Source: Anas platyrhynchos (Eukaryota > Chordata > Aves > Anseriformes > Anatidae). From it: a stretch of 64,000 nt of DNA. The notes beneath the pieces are model-generated. The model was given only the letters and a program-made list of their open reading frames with translations. It was not told the origin of the DNA and ran no database searches. Of this stretch, positions 37,949 to 51,100 are shown one piece after another (positions within the stretch are counted from its first letter, which is position 1; each line of letters opens with the position of its first letter). The DNA is taken from positions 21,388,001 to 21,452,000 of the forward strand of contig NC_092590.1 of the NCBI RefSeq assembly GCF_047663525.1, read 5' to 3'. A program made the translations under genes and the position numbers.

Positions 37949-40900
37949 TACATCAGGTGTCTATGAAATGGAGAAAGCTTAGCAAGATCAGAAGAAAGCC
38001 AAAACCCTGCAAGTGGAAAGCCCTGAGCAAACCTAATGACTGGAGTTACCTTAAACACAGCACACCCGTCGGAGGCAGTCTTACTACTAGGATTCTCCTT
38101 ACGCTCACGCATAACCCTTGAGCTAAGAGAACAAACTTTGCAAAACAAATTAGAGTGAGAGAGGTTGTCCTATATACGATTAATGTAATTCAGAGCTGAT
38201 TCACTGTAGTGCAGAAAATGGCCTGAGCTCCTGGTACTCAGTATGTAAGCAGGCCAACTCCTTCATAATTAATTTCATCTCTTTTAAGTAACAGGGTGGG
38301 AGCAGACTGAGCTAAAAAGGATCTTGAAAATTTTGGATACTGCAAGATATAGTGCTCTGAACAACTGGTAGGCAGACTTAGAGGGAAGTAAGCATGGTCT
38401 GCTTGCTTCTTGGTCACAGATTTGACCAGTTTGCGTGTTGTGTTTCCAGACTGTTCTGACAGTCGCAGGGAGCTTTTTATAAAATACGTAAATATCTGGA
38501 GATTTCTTCCCAAGGCAAACTGTGGTTTCTGCCACTGCTTTGATGGAGCATTATTCTTTCTGGCTAATCTTGTTCTGCTGGCGCAAAGGATGCGAGGTTT
38601 TGCTGCTTGGTGAGCTTGGGCGTTCCTCTTTCACCACCATTTCTGGTCCTCCAAAACCAGAACAGCTGATGAGCCTCAGCATTAGCAGGTCATTTGCCTG
38701 CTGTTAACCACTAAGGTGAAATCCAAGCTCTTTTGTTTGCATTTATTTTTTCTCCTTCCACCTGTAGGCTGAGGAGCTGTCTGGGTAGAAGGTGGGACAG
38801 GTGTGCTGGGAAGGAGTGGGATTTTAGGACTCTCGCCTCTGCTTAGAGGTCTCTGCTGCTCTGCCAGTGCCCTCCCCATCACGGCTGCTTGCTCCAACTT
38901 GTTTTCTATTGATCTTGCTCTTTCCTTGCAGCTATTTTCCATGACATCTGTGGGCACTGCTTCTGCAGTTCTGCTTCTGAACAGAGCCTTAACTTGTAAC
39001 TGACTCAAAAGCAAACTCAGTTTCATGTGTGTCCCAAAACCTTGGCTTGATTTGGGGTGAAAATTCCTTTCCTTCATTCTCCTGTTCTCACTTGCTGCCC
39101 ATGTTTTGCTTTTTTGAGTGGGAGATGTCATTCTTTCTTCCCCTGAGATGGCACAATCTTCACTGTGTGGCTTTCTCAGATTTAGAGGTGAAAATTTTCT
39201 TGACAAACTGACATTTTTGCATTCAAATGCCAGTGTCCAAACAAATGCCTTGTTTCCTGTAACGCCTTATTTAATGAAGCACTGAATTAACTTTATTGTA
39301 TTTATAGCAACAACAAAAATCTGCTGGAAGCTAAAATACTGAAGCTACTCCTCATAGAACTAGACTATGCAATAGCAGTTAAAAATAAGTTTGTCTTGTT
39401 GCTTACATCATTTTTTCTTTCTCTCTCTAAGCATCCTGATATAATGGGCCGGTGGCTTGGACTGCTTCCTGCTCTCTGGCAAAAGAAGTCTTGTGATTTT
39501 TCACATCAGACCTAGGAAAGCTGTGTGAGTCTCCTGTACTCTGAATGAAATGCATGCTGCTCCTGAAAGAGAAGCAGGAAACTGAGCAAATGGAAGTAAG
39601 GATTGCTAAGCAGAACCTTATTTAAACTTAAAAACAAACAGAACCTTGATGCTTTCAGCATCAACAGGTGATGGTTAAACCAATAAGCAGTTAATTGCAC
39701 TAATCACTTTATACATTAAGGCAGACATAGCAAGACATACTTTTTTTTTTTAATAGCTTTGATTGTTTTTGTCAATAGCAGCTGTATTTATTGAGGCTCT
39801 GGATAGATCTCCACAAGATTTGGCTATGATTTTGCAATTGTAAAGCAATTTCCAGTGTGGAAAGGTAGATTCTCTTGCACAAGGGACATGCCAAAAGCAC
39901 ATTAGTTAATGGCTGTGAATAGTCTACATGGCCTTGCTCCACATACTCTAAAGTGGGACAGGGCTAATTAAGCAAGTAAACTTACTGCTTATTTTTAAAT
40001 GGCAAAGTAATTTGATTATGCCTGTTAAGCAACTAATTCCAAATGAATTTGAACAACCCCCTGCCAGATTAAGGTGTGAACTCAGCAGTATCGTGACTTC
40101 ATGGTACTGACTGCACCATTTGACTTGATGTTTTATATGAATCATCTGACCCAGAAACTCCATTTTACACCACGCTGTTTTTTTTCCCCTAATCTAAAAT
40201 GTGATTTTACCTTACATAGGTTCAATATTCCAGAGTCAGACTGAAAATAGACTCTGGTAGTGCAATCATTCTAACATGCTTCTGCTTGCTTATGTTAGCT
40301 GGGAAAAAAATAGATACACAACTAGTATCAACCTTTTGTTTTTAAGGTCAGTTTAAATAGTAAGATGCTGATTTCTGTATGGTGTTACTGTGCCACTGGT
40401 TTACATCCCTTTGATTCGCTTCTTGCTCTGCTACAACCATTTTTTCTAAGACCTAGGATGTTCTTTTTTTTTTTTTTCCAGCAAGAAGGCATGTTTCCTA
40501 ACATAGCAGATGCTAAAGATATTTGGCTAATTAGCATTACTTTCATCTCCACTTCTTCCGTTGTTGATGAAAGGAAAGCTTATTAGAACTGACGACTTTG
40601 CTGTTAGCTGGTAACCTGGTTCCTGAAACAAGGGATGACAAAAGGTTAGCTTTAAATACTTCCTTCAGAAAAGGAAACAATACTAAGTATAACTTAGCCA
40701 GCCAACTTGGATGAGAGGTGACTCAGTATCTCAAATTTATGGGCAGTTTGTTTCTTCTTCTGTAGATTCCTTAGTGTCGGTTGCTAAATATATACATATA
40801 TTTAGTAATATATAAATTACTAGACTTTAATAATTTGACTTCACTGTTCGGAACAGGAGACTACTATTATCCATTGTTCCAAGCTTCTGCAATACACACT

Positions 40901-41425
40901 TTTACTGCTTTGAATATCTTGGTTATCAAGAATCCAGTCATAAGTGTATGTCATCAACTTCTGAACGCTGTAGGTAGGCAGAATGACTTATGCAAGATAG
41001 TCTGGAGATACCAAAGAGACACAGCAAACGCTTACTTTATGCCAGTGGCAATTTTAAATTAATGGCTCTACTATCAAGTGGAATATGAATAGCATCTTTT
41101 TCCTAGGGTGGTTAAAGTACTACCCATGAACCAATATGTGTACAGGCCCCTATGCTTACTCTCCAGTGTTTCCTCTTTGTGTATTATAAAACAAGAGTTG
41201 GCATTGTGTTTTATAACTAGGCCCAGAAATGATCTACTGACATAGATAAAAGTATTGCCTTCTACACTGTCTGCTTCCTAGGATATGAAGGTGCCTGCAC
41301 TTCTCCCTGTTTCTGAAGGACCTGTGACATGTAATATACCCGATGACTTCCAGTGAGGTATGAAATTGATGCATGTGTACTGTGGTCTAAGACAGAAGTT
41401 CTTCAGAGTATGTATTGTATTAGTA

Positions 41426-41431
41426 TTTATT
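41426..41431 (-). terminator. ASAH1: Candidate ASAH1 poly(A) signal
   Basis: TTTATT on the plus strand is AATAAA on the minus strand, about 700 bp beyond the ASAH1 stop. Not confirmed; other weak hexamers occur further left. Confidence 0.4.
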
Positions 41432-42132
41432 TTTTTCTTAAACAACAGAAATCTGTATTAAAAATATATATCTGTTAACAGGCCAAGAAAGAACTTCAGC
41501 TAGAGATCTACAAATCAGTGAACAGACGTTTTAGGCTCAGATCTAGTTTTAGATATTTCTCCAAGTGCTTGCTTCTGTGAATAGATATAAAATAACCTGC
41601 CAAGAAGTCATAACAGGGCATTTTAGACATACCATCATACTAGACCAGAACAGTATCTATTCATCTTGAGTGCTTAGGAAAGAATAACATAATGATATCA
41701 TCACAGATGTCCCTTTAATACACAACTCTTTTCAAGCTTGGTAGGTGCCATTTTAACTCATTTGTGCTTTAGAAGTACTTCAATTAAAACAAAACAAAAA
41801 ACACAAAACCACCAAATAACCCCCCAACCAGACTATTGTCAAGACTGAAGAGATCTAGAGCTAACTGCTGAACTCCTTTTGCAGAAACAGCTGAAATCAA
41901 AACAGATATACATTATCATATGTTTCTTGCCAGCAGAACTGCTGAGCAGAAAGCAAGAAGGTCCAATGCAAGATAAGGTCTTCCACTGTTAGAAGCTCAT
42001 TGATGTTTCTATAGAGCCATTAGATTGCTGAAGAAAGGGGTTAGGCTGAGGAATCTTTTTTTCCAGGAGTATTTTTTCCTTGGAGGGCTTCCATTTCAGA
42101 CAAGCAGCTTCCAACACAGGACAGGTACATGA

Positions 42133-45100
42133 CTACCAAGGACTGCAGGGATCTGGGCATTCCCGCAGGTAAGTCTCTGTATGACCATTATACACCTCCA
42201 TCAGTGTCGTGCACACTGTCAGCTAATAAACAGGTGGGAAGAAGGAAAAAAGCCTCATTAGAGGAATTACTTAAAACAAAAAACAAAGACACTAGCTGAA
42301 CAGTTCAAATAAAATGTGCGCTTATCTTATTTAACTAATTGCGTAAGTCTAATCTCGAGATCTGTTCACCAAGTCAACAACATGTAAGTAGCTTGTTCGC
42401 AGCCAAGAATGCTGCCTCCGCTGAATATAGTAACTTGTTGTTCAAAAAAAACCCAACCACCACCTCCTCACCACCTCAGTCTTTAAAAAAAAAAAAAAAA
42501 AATACACACGAACAACAACAAAAAAACACTACTTCCCTTCCCATGCAGTGAAGGACAATGCACCTGAATCACGCACATGCAGGAAACCTTCCTGTACAAC
42601 TCCATGCCCCTTCTCCCTTTTACTTTTTGCTCTGTCTTTCCAGTAGAGCTACTCTGTTCTCCTTACAATCTAGTTTTAGTTGGGCTCAGGATAAGCAAAC
42701 CTTCAGCAAGCTTATTTTGAAAGGAAATTATCAGGTGGAAGTCTTGTGGGAGGCCATTAAAGGCTTTTAGAAGGTAGACCGGTTTTATTTTTAACATTTA
42801 AATTCTAGCTTCACTTTTAATACCTTAAACTTCATTTACAGTACAAATTTAGCCCTCCCACAACCTGTCAGTGTGGTAAAAACTGAATGTATCACTGTGA
42901 CCTCCTCCTTAGAAATGCAGTACTTCCTGGTCTGTTGCCCCTTTCACCCCCCTGCTCTAACCTTTCTGCGAAAATAGAAGCATTACCTTATTGAGGACAG
43001 GCTTTGTAGAGAGAACATCATAAATAGTTGGCAAGGAGATGTTCTGAAAGAAAGGAATACATTGATGTTAATGGCTATTAACCTGTTACTTAACACTGTG
43101 TAAATGCTGTGAACTGTACCATTTGTGACTACTTACATAGTAAGATAAACCTTTAAGAATACAGAAATACTGCAAAGACTTGTGCGGACTAGATTTCAAC
43201 ACTGCAGGGGAAAATTGAGTGGCAGTGGGAAAGTTAAAGCACACTGTCAGGTAGCAAACTAGTGAAGTGAGAAAACACTTAAACCAGGAGATACTTTGAG
43301 AAATATTATCTCTTTGCATATGCAGCAGCAGAAAATGCTTGTAGGAAACCCACCTACAGTAAGAGAGAGCCTGCAACTAAAAACCAAACATGTGAAGAGC
43401 CACCTGGTACCGTATTATCCAGAAGTGTAGACAAATTGTCACAAAGCCATTAGTCACTGTCATTACAGCTGTGCTTCCAAATGCCCTAGATATCAGATCA
43501 GTATAATAAGAGTTTCACAATAGCAAGGTTAGGTATTTGGAGGATGTTTACCTCTTGTGTTGTCTGGTTCAAGCACTTCATTGCAGGTGTTCTACGATTA
43601 TCCAAGATCAGCGGAGGCTTCCAGCGATCATAGTTTGTTTCTAACACATACCACGTGCCCTTCTTTATATCAAGGCTGGAAAAGAAGTATACGTTTGTGT
43701 TTTGCTTCTGTTACTATACATTCAAAATACAGAACTGGAAGATTTTTTGGCTCACTACAGATATATTTCAGTGATGCTAAAGGACTGAGTTCTTACGCAA
43801 CAAAAATCAAGACAAAAACCTGTGACAATTACTGGTGGAATCTGTCCTCTGCTGGAACGAGGAGTCAGGTATTAGGTCAACCATACTCACTCCCAAATAT
43901 CCAGAGCAGCTGTCCTGGAACGAGTTATCACACAGCCTTCTCCAGAATTTTTTCCACCCAGTATAAAGTAAGCGGGAGCCAGCAGTCTTGTTTTTGCCAG
44001 TTTGTCTTTTGCATCCTGGTAGCTGCAAATAAAGTGGTGTTGGACTATTAAAGGCTATAAATGGTTCAAGTACTGAAGAAAGTTCACAGACAGGAAAAGT
44101 TTGGGTACACCTTTCTTCCCCTTTCATGTACTGCATGAGAGATTGTATCACAGTGAAAGAACGCATTTAAGTAAAGCCTCTCCACTGAGTTCATAGTTGC
44201 TGAGAGGTGTCTTTTGTCTGTTCTCTACATTAAAAATGGAGATGTGCTACAGCAGTGTTACTTTCTAACTAGATCATTTACTACATGTGAGCTTTGTGGT
44301 GGATGTATTTTGATGCAAAATGCTGTTACACATTCAGACACCAGTAGCTTCATTAGGGAAAAAAAAGTCAGAGAAAACAATTTTATAAGTCTTTCCCACC
44401 ACCAGAGTACCAGCAAAACCAGAATTATTTAATGCGCAGGCTTCTAGGAAGGTATCAATATCATTAGATACTAAGCAGGTATTTACAGTATTCATGCCAG
44501 TCAGAAGCAAAACAGGGTAAAGCAGTAAAATGTTTACGTGGAAAAAAGCAATACCTTGTAGCATTCTCTAGTACTGCTCTGGTAAGAAAGCCCATCCACA
44601 TACCATCTCTTCTCCCAAGAAACCACTCAAAGATACCTGAAAAATAGCACTGGTTACAATATATTTTTCAAAAGGTTCACTTGTGCTATTCTAACTTCCC
44701 TAGCCTTTAAAATGAATCATGGTTTATCCTACCCATCTGGAATCTTATTGCTATTTGTGTGACTGTTAAAGGTAACTGCAATGTCTGAGGTCTGGAGGAC
44801 TTGTACTGAAACAATGGAAGAATTACTCACCAGCTTAGCGTTACTCACCAACATAGCCACCATCCAGACTGAAACGCTCGTTCATTGTCAGAGTGAACAA
44901 ATCCTGAAAAGCATTAAACAAATCAACCTCCATCTGTCACTAACCCATCAGTAACAGACAAAAGGCAGTGTTGCAATTTACATGCCAATTGAACTTCTTG
45001 TCCGTTAGACTATTCCCCACTGAGTAAAGAGCTGCAAGACCAACCCTATGTGGAGAAGAACCTCATTAGTATCTGCTTCAAGAAGTAGAAATGATCATTC

Positions 45101-48100
45101 GTCATTTCCTGACCTAGCATAGCATGTACGTGTAGTTTGCTGGACTGCTAATCAAGTCAAGCCTCTGGCCGTTTTTCTCTTTTTCCATGTTGTATGACTG
45201 AATTACCACCTCCCCTTGCTGTACTTTCTTCTCAGAGCTCCAACTACTGTTCTAGTTTGAAGGCAGAATTTTAAGTGCCTATGCTAAGTAAACCCTGCCA
45301 CGTTGCTGCTGTTCATATGGGCATGCAGCTGCACATAATTCGTCGTGCACTACTTGCAACACAATTCAGACTCACATCCCAGGCCTCTCCCAATAGTGTT
45401 TCTTTCAGAGGAAAGTCAAATTCAGCCATATTGAACCATTTTCAGAATAGAATCTTGTCAGTTTACTGAGATCAGAAGACAAGAATAAATTGATGCAATG
45501 CCAATGCTCTACTACGAAAAGAGCCAACTGTAATAGAGGATAATGGCAGAGGATGTAGAAAAGGAAGAGCTGCGGTAAGCCAGAGTTCTCTGCTCAAGTT
45601 CTCTGCTGCTGGTTTTTAAGGTCTAGATAAAACCCAGATTTAAGAAAAGAAGAAGAAAACAGCATTGCATTTTCTAAGAAGAATTAGAGAACTGAAACAG
45701 CACAAGTATGTGGTTTCACCTCTGGGATCACAGCACTGTCCTTCCATTTGCTAGTGAGAAACAACAACCGCTTCAGCGCTTTATAGTCACTCATTTGTAT
45801 GTTCAGAATTCAACATATGTTTAGCGATTGTCCAAATGCGTTCCATTTAGCCCAAATTCTTTTAGACAGAACAATGCAGCACTGTTTCCTTTCATCTTTC
45901 TTCAAATATCTATACTGTGTACTAAAGCAATTAGCTCACTAATCAAAATATCCCAGTACACAGGATTAAAGTAGGAGATTTACATCTTAAAGGGAAGCTT
46001 GCAGCATTATTAACAAACTGACAGCCTCCCCCACCATACTTACTGGTTTGACTCCGGACACCATGCCAATATAGCCTGCAAAATTTGTAGACCTAAATAC
46101 TGTTTTGTTGTTTCTCTGGAAGTCCAAGTTTACCACTGTAGGCTTCAGTTCCCGAGTCAGAGTCCAGGAATTGTTTTTAACGTCCCACCTGAGGAAGATG
46201 GCACAAAAATTTGAATTTTTCCCTCCCCCAGTAGCTTTTAAAGCTTGTAATTACAAACCATGGGTTTCTTGTGCGTGATGCCTGTGCTCTGATCTTACTC
46301 ATACCAATAGACAGTATTGCTCAGTGGTTACCTGAGCAGCATGAGCAAGGGACAACCAGAAAGTCTAAATGCGTGGGCAGTCAATGAAGAGAACCAAGTT
46401 TTAGTGAGACCAACAGCACAAATACTACTCTGTATTAAACAGCACCATCAGTATAGCTGGTTTGTTTTAAGGTAATGATGATGGTAACTTCTCAATGATA
46501 ATTTAATTCTATTCCTACTGCCAGGGGGAAGCCACTACAATACTGATTATGACACTGAACCTGTTTTATTCTGAAAGCATACGTTGTTTGTGCTGCAGCA
46601 GAATGAACCAGTTCCCTCAAACTCTTTCATTTCAAAGGCAGAAAACAAATGCGTGCAATTGGATTTGTTCTACATGATGGGAAGACCCAGTGACAGCTTG
46701 TAAGGTAAGCCAGAGCAATCTGTATGTGACGAGGTACTAAGGAATACTTAATAGACAATTACATTCTCTGGAAATAATCCAAGTTCTGGGAACAGCTTTG
46801 CAAAGTTGCCTTAATTTTCAGGGAGCACATTCCCAGTCTTTCTGGCACATGGGAGTAGTTGCACACAAGCCTATTAAGGGATAGGTGCAATCACAGTTGA
46901 CGATATCTGACTATTTGACAGGCAGCTGAGAAGTTTAATGAACTTGTAAATTCCACCTGAACATTAACAGTCATCTGAGTAAGCGACATTACAAAATATA
47001 CTGTAATATAATAAAGGCATACATGGGAATATGAATATACTCAGAAAACAAAATGAAATACTCAATTATGAAGTGTGAAATGAGAACTAAAAGAGAATCC
47101 AGTCAAAGTTTGTATGTCAAGAAGTGATAATGCCAGATCCATGGAATATAAATCACCGACTTTGAACAGAAATGATGATAGAAAATGCCAGTGAAGCACA
47201 GTACAGAAACTGTGGGGATAATTTGGAAACAGCAAACAAACAAACCCACCCTCGACCAACCCCCATTTCACTGCACACCCTAAAATTGATGCTCCTGTCC
47301 CATCACTTCATGAACAAGATACACTGTGCCTCTAAAATAAGGTTACACAGACTGTTCTTTGCTAGAGATGTTTGAGATGGATTTAACTGCAGCTGAGAAA
47401 GCACTCAGTAACAACAAACAATTGTTTTTGCAAAGTCATTCCTTACAACTGCAAAGCAGCTTGACATGTGATCACAGAACAATCCTTTTGTTCATTTTAG
47501 CCTTTCTTCCACAATACGTAATGCAGACTTGCTTGTCACTGTTTCTAACAACGTTCAATTATGCTCAAGGAAGGCATATAGAAATCTACTTGGCTGACTT
47601 TCTAATCTCTTTTTCTTTTTTAAACCCAAAAGGTACAAGTTTATGTACTTACCCAAGGAAGAGTCCAAAATCCAAGTTTCTGGCATGATAAAGCTTCCCT
47701 TCAGTAAAATGAAAAAATAAGTAAATATATACATACAAACTTTCCTAAAGAAGAAGACAAATATCAGTTTAGAAAAAAGAGAAAACACACATCAGCAGGG
47801 AAAATACCACTGCATAGTTTTCCTTTTTTTAAGCACAGAACAATGGTTGTTTTTTCCTGTTTTACCCAGAGTAATGTTTTACCTAATAACTAAAATAATA
47901 ACCTAATAACTGAAATCAACCAACTTTTAAAATCACTATCTCAGCCTTATATACGTTCCAAATTGTTAATCCAACAGTAATGTTGGATTAACCTCCAGCT
48001 TTCTCTGAAAGTGAGACTTTTGTTAAGCCTTCTGAGAATCCTTCAGAAGTTTCCTAAATAGGAACAGATGCAGACAAGGGCTGCAGAACTGATTTAGAAA

Positions 48101-51100
48101 ATGAAACCATCTCTTATTTTCACTCCTTCCTGCCATAGAACAAAACCAAAAGCACCATTCTGGGATACATTACCTGTTTTATCTTCTGCCACTATTGAGG
48201 TACACACGGTAAAAATTTCATAAAAGATGTTAAAAATAACAATTTCCCCTAGAAAAGAAGAAAAAGAATAATTTGAAACTTTTGCTAAAAAAAAAATAAA
48301 ATAGAAAAAAGCATACTGCAAAGTTCAGCATTCTATCCTATTTCTCTTAAGAATTTATTTAATCACATTTGATATTTAAAATGACCAGTTCAGCTTCCTG
48401 ACAGGCCAACAGAAAGATGAAAATCTCTTGGCCTTCTGCCTTCCCATATAGAAAGCTGACAGTCACTGCTACTTCCTACTCTGGAAACTTCAAAACAAGC
48501 TGTAAAATTCTCTTTAAAGAAATAAGCTGCTATATGCACAAGTTCTCCCTTGCAAGAAATGGGCGTCTGGCTCATATACAAAGAAGCAGTGGGAGCAGGT
48601 CTGTGAACCTTCTCTGTCTAGATTCTGGAAGAATTCAGTGTCTGCTTCTTGCCTGGGATTACATTTCTTCTGCAAGGGGTGCAGAAGACAGGCAGGAACA
48701 TGTGATAAGGATCTCAAAGGAGAGAAAGCACAGCATGAAAGCGAGCCTCGCCTTGGTACATCAACAGTAGATGCAGCTGAACAGGAAACCAAAGAGAACC
48801 AAAGAATCCCCCAGATTCCAGGTGCACAGAAGGCAGAACTCCCTCCAGTTCCCAAAGCTCAGGGGTGAGAAGTTACACAGAGAAGGCCCAGCCTAATGAA
48901 AGGGTTATGTGATTCATTTCCATTCCTTTCTAAAATACTGTTTTCACTTAGTATGGGATGAAATTTATTGCTTTATTCTACTTAATTAATAATTTATTTG
49001 TTAAAGTCACAGCTTGAATACAACTATACAGCAGATTTTTAAATATACTAGTTTTAAATGAGTCTAGATTCCTAGTTTTCCATTATGTTAACAAAGCATT
49101 GAAGACTATTACCCAAAGGAACTCCAGATGAATTTGCAATCCCTTGGAGCTCTTCATTGAAAGGATACGGAAGTGTTTCGGTTAGGTGTGACTGAAAGGA
49201 AAAATTTTGTATGTTGTTTGTGTAAGCAAAGGCTATTTGGTTATTTGAAACAAACCTCTCCCCATTCTTAGCACTATAAAAATAAATATTTAATTCTTCT
49301 GCAGTCTGTAGAACTTGAGGATGTTTGCAGAGTACTTGGAAGAAAAGTACATACTTATGCAAAGTAAATACCATTTACCAAAATATTGACAAGTGAGCAA
49401 TGGAGATTAGCACAATATCTAATTATTGTCAGCAGCAATAGACAGCATTAGCAGGACAGCAATAGCAGCATTAAACAGGACTCAACAAAAGAGTTTGACT
49501 GGAACTGAGCCTGAGGTTGTCCGTATTTAAGGGACTCTCTAACATTGGCATGACTACCCATATACGGTAGCTTTATGTCAAAATAGTGTATATGCCCAAT
49601 ATAACTAAATCAAACTTGAAAAGCTCTTGGAAAAATTAAAAGAGGTGGAGATAAGCATTTTAGGATTGATGGCTTCAGAGTAATTTAACTCTTCAAAATA
49701 ACATTTTTGTTCTGAATAATCCAAGAGGAAAAATTATTACATATAAAGGTCTTTATTGCCAAAAATTAGTAGCATTTTAATTCTGGTACTCAGAGCACAC
49801 AGTAATAAAATAATTAGGCTGAAAGTACTTACTACTTTGTGATCCACTATGTCAACAATTTTGCCACTAGGAAAGAAGGTATTTGCTATATCTTTTATAT
49901 TCTGGACTACGGTCTTCAACTAAAAAGAACAAAGGCTTTTATTGAATAGAAGATCTTGAGCATAACAATTGCTAGAATACTAACAGAACTCTTTCACATA
50001 CTTTAACATCTTGTTAAAAAACACATATTTAAAGAAAGTGCTAAATATGATTTTGCTGAGAAAAACACTCCCCACTGCCCATTTAAGAGTTAATTTCCAA
50101 GCTTTCTTCAAATAACATTCTAGATCAGCATCTACATATCCCTATTTTGTTTAGAAAAAAAAATTACAGGAAAAGGCCATTCTTGTATTCTGCTCATGTG
50201 ATCGTTTTTTAATATTCTGCACTGTTCCATCTTTTAAAAATTAATTATGAGCTCTTTGCTTAAGCATTGATATTTTTAAATTAAAAAAAAAAAAAAAGAC
50301 AACGACTAGATAGCTTCCTTAGGAAAGTACAGTAGAAAAGCTTTGTTTGCAATATGAGAATGGCCACAATGACAGATCACCACACTATGTACGGTAAAAA
50401 AAAATGTACGGTAAAACCCCAAAATGTACGGTAAAACCTTTCAGCATTTAAGATGCAACCTTAAGCTTCTAAAACCCACTTGTACAAATTGAAAATAAAA
50501 ACCTTATTGAAGACTTTTAAAATAAAAATCGTAAGTAGAATTTGTCTAACTTTCTGAGTTGAAAGGTCAAAGTCAACAGCAATACAACACATAGCAAAAC
50601 CATCAATAGCAATATAGCCCTAGCCTTTTTAGTGAAATTTAGTATTACTGAATTGCATTTTCAGCAATCTTCAGGAGAACAGCTATAGCCTGAAAAAGCA
50701 TCAAGTATTTTAAAGGTTATTTACCCTGTAAAAACCCTAGCTTTGCAACTAACACCCCTAAAAAGGGTGAGACATTCTTCATTTCCCTCCACCATTTCAT
50801 CATCTCACCCCACATTTTCAGAGAAGTGTGGATGGATAGAGAAAGGATGCTGTCTCAGTTTCACTTCTGCTTACCGAGGCTGTTGCTTTGATATACTCCT
50901 CGTCTCGTGCTGTATTACTTCATGACTAAAGACCTTTTATAAATTAAAGTCTGCTTTATGTTGCACCGTTTTCATTTGTCTGTGCCCCAACCGTTAGTGC
51001 CCCTTGTTCAAGTGTTGAACAGAAGAAAGTTCAGTCAAGCAATTACCATATTCTAGAACCATTTTAAACATAAAATAGAAATATTCTATTCTATATATAA

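Larger units (their letters stand above)
30080..42132. other. Region between TFIIE-alpha-like and ASAH1
   Basis: About 12 kb with no recognised protein gene. It should contain the 5' non-coding exon(s) and promoter of the TFIIE-like gene at its left and the ASAH1 3' UTR at its right. It holds one old CR1 fragment, A/C-rich and CAAA repeats, a G14 run and a somewhat GC-richer segment at about 35.3-39.2 kb with several chance-like ORFs. The longest is a 174-codon minus-strand ORF at 38682-39206. Confidence 0.6.

Noticed and set aside
48417-48870. Overlapping ORFs of 113-117 codons on both strands in an ASAH1 intron
   Set aside because: Between two well-supported ASAH1 exons, and no family resemblance; chance ORFs.
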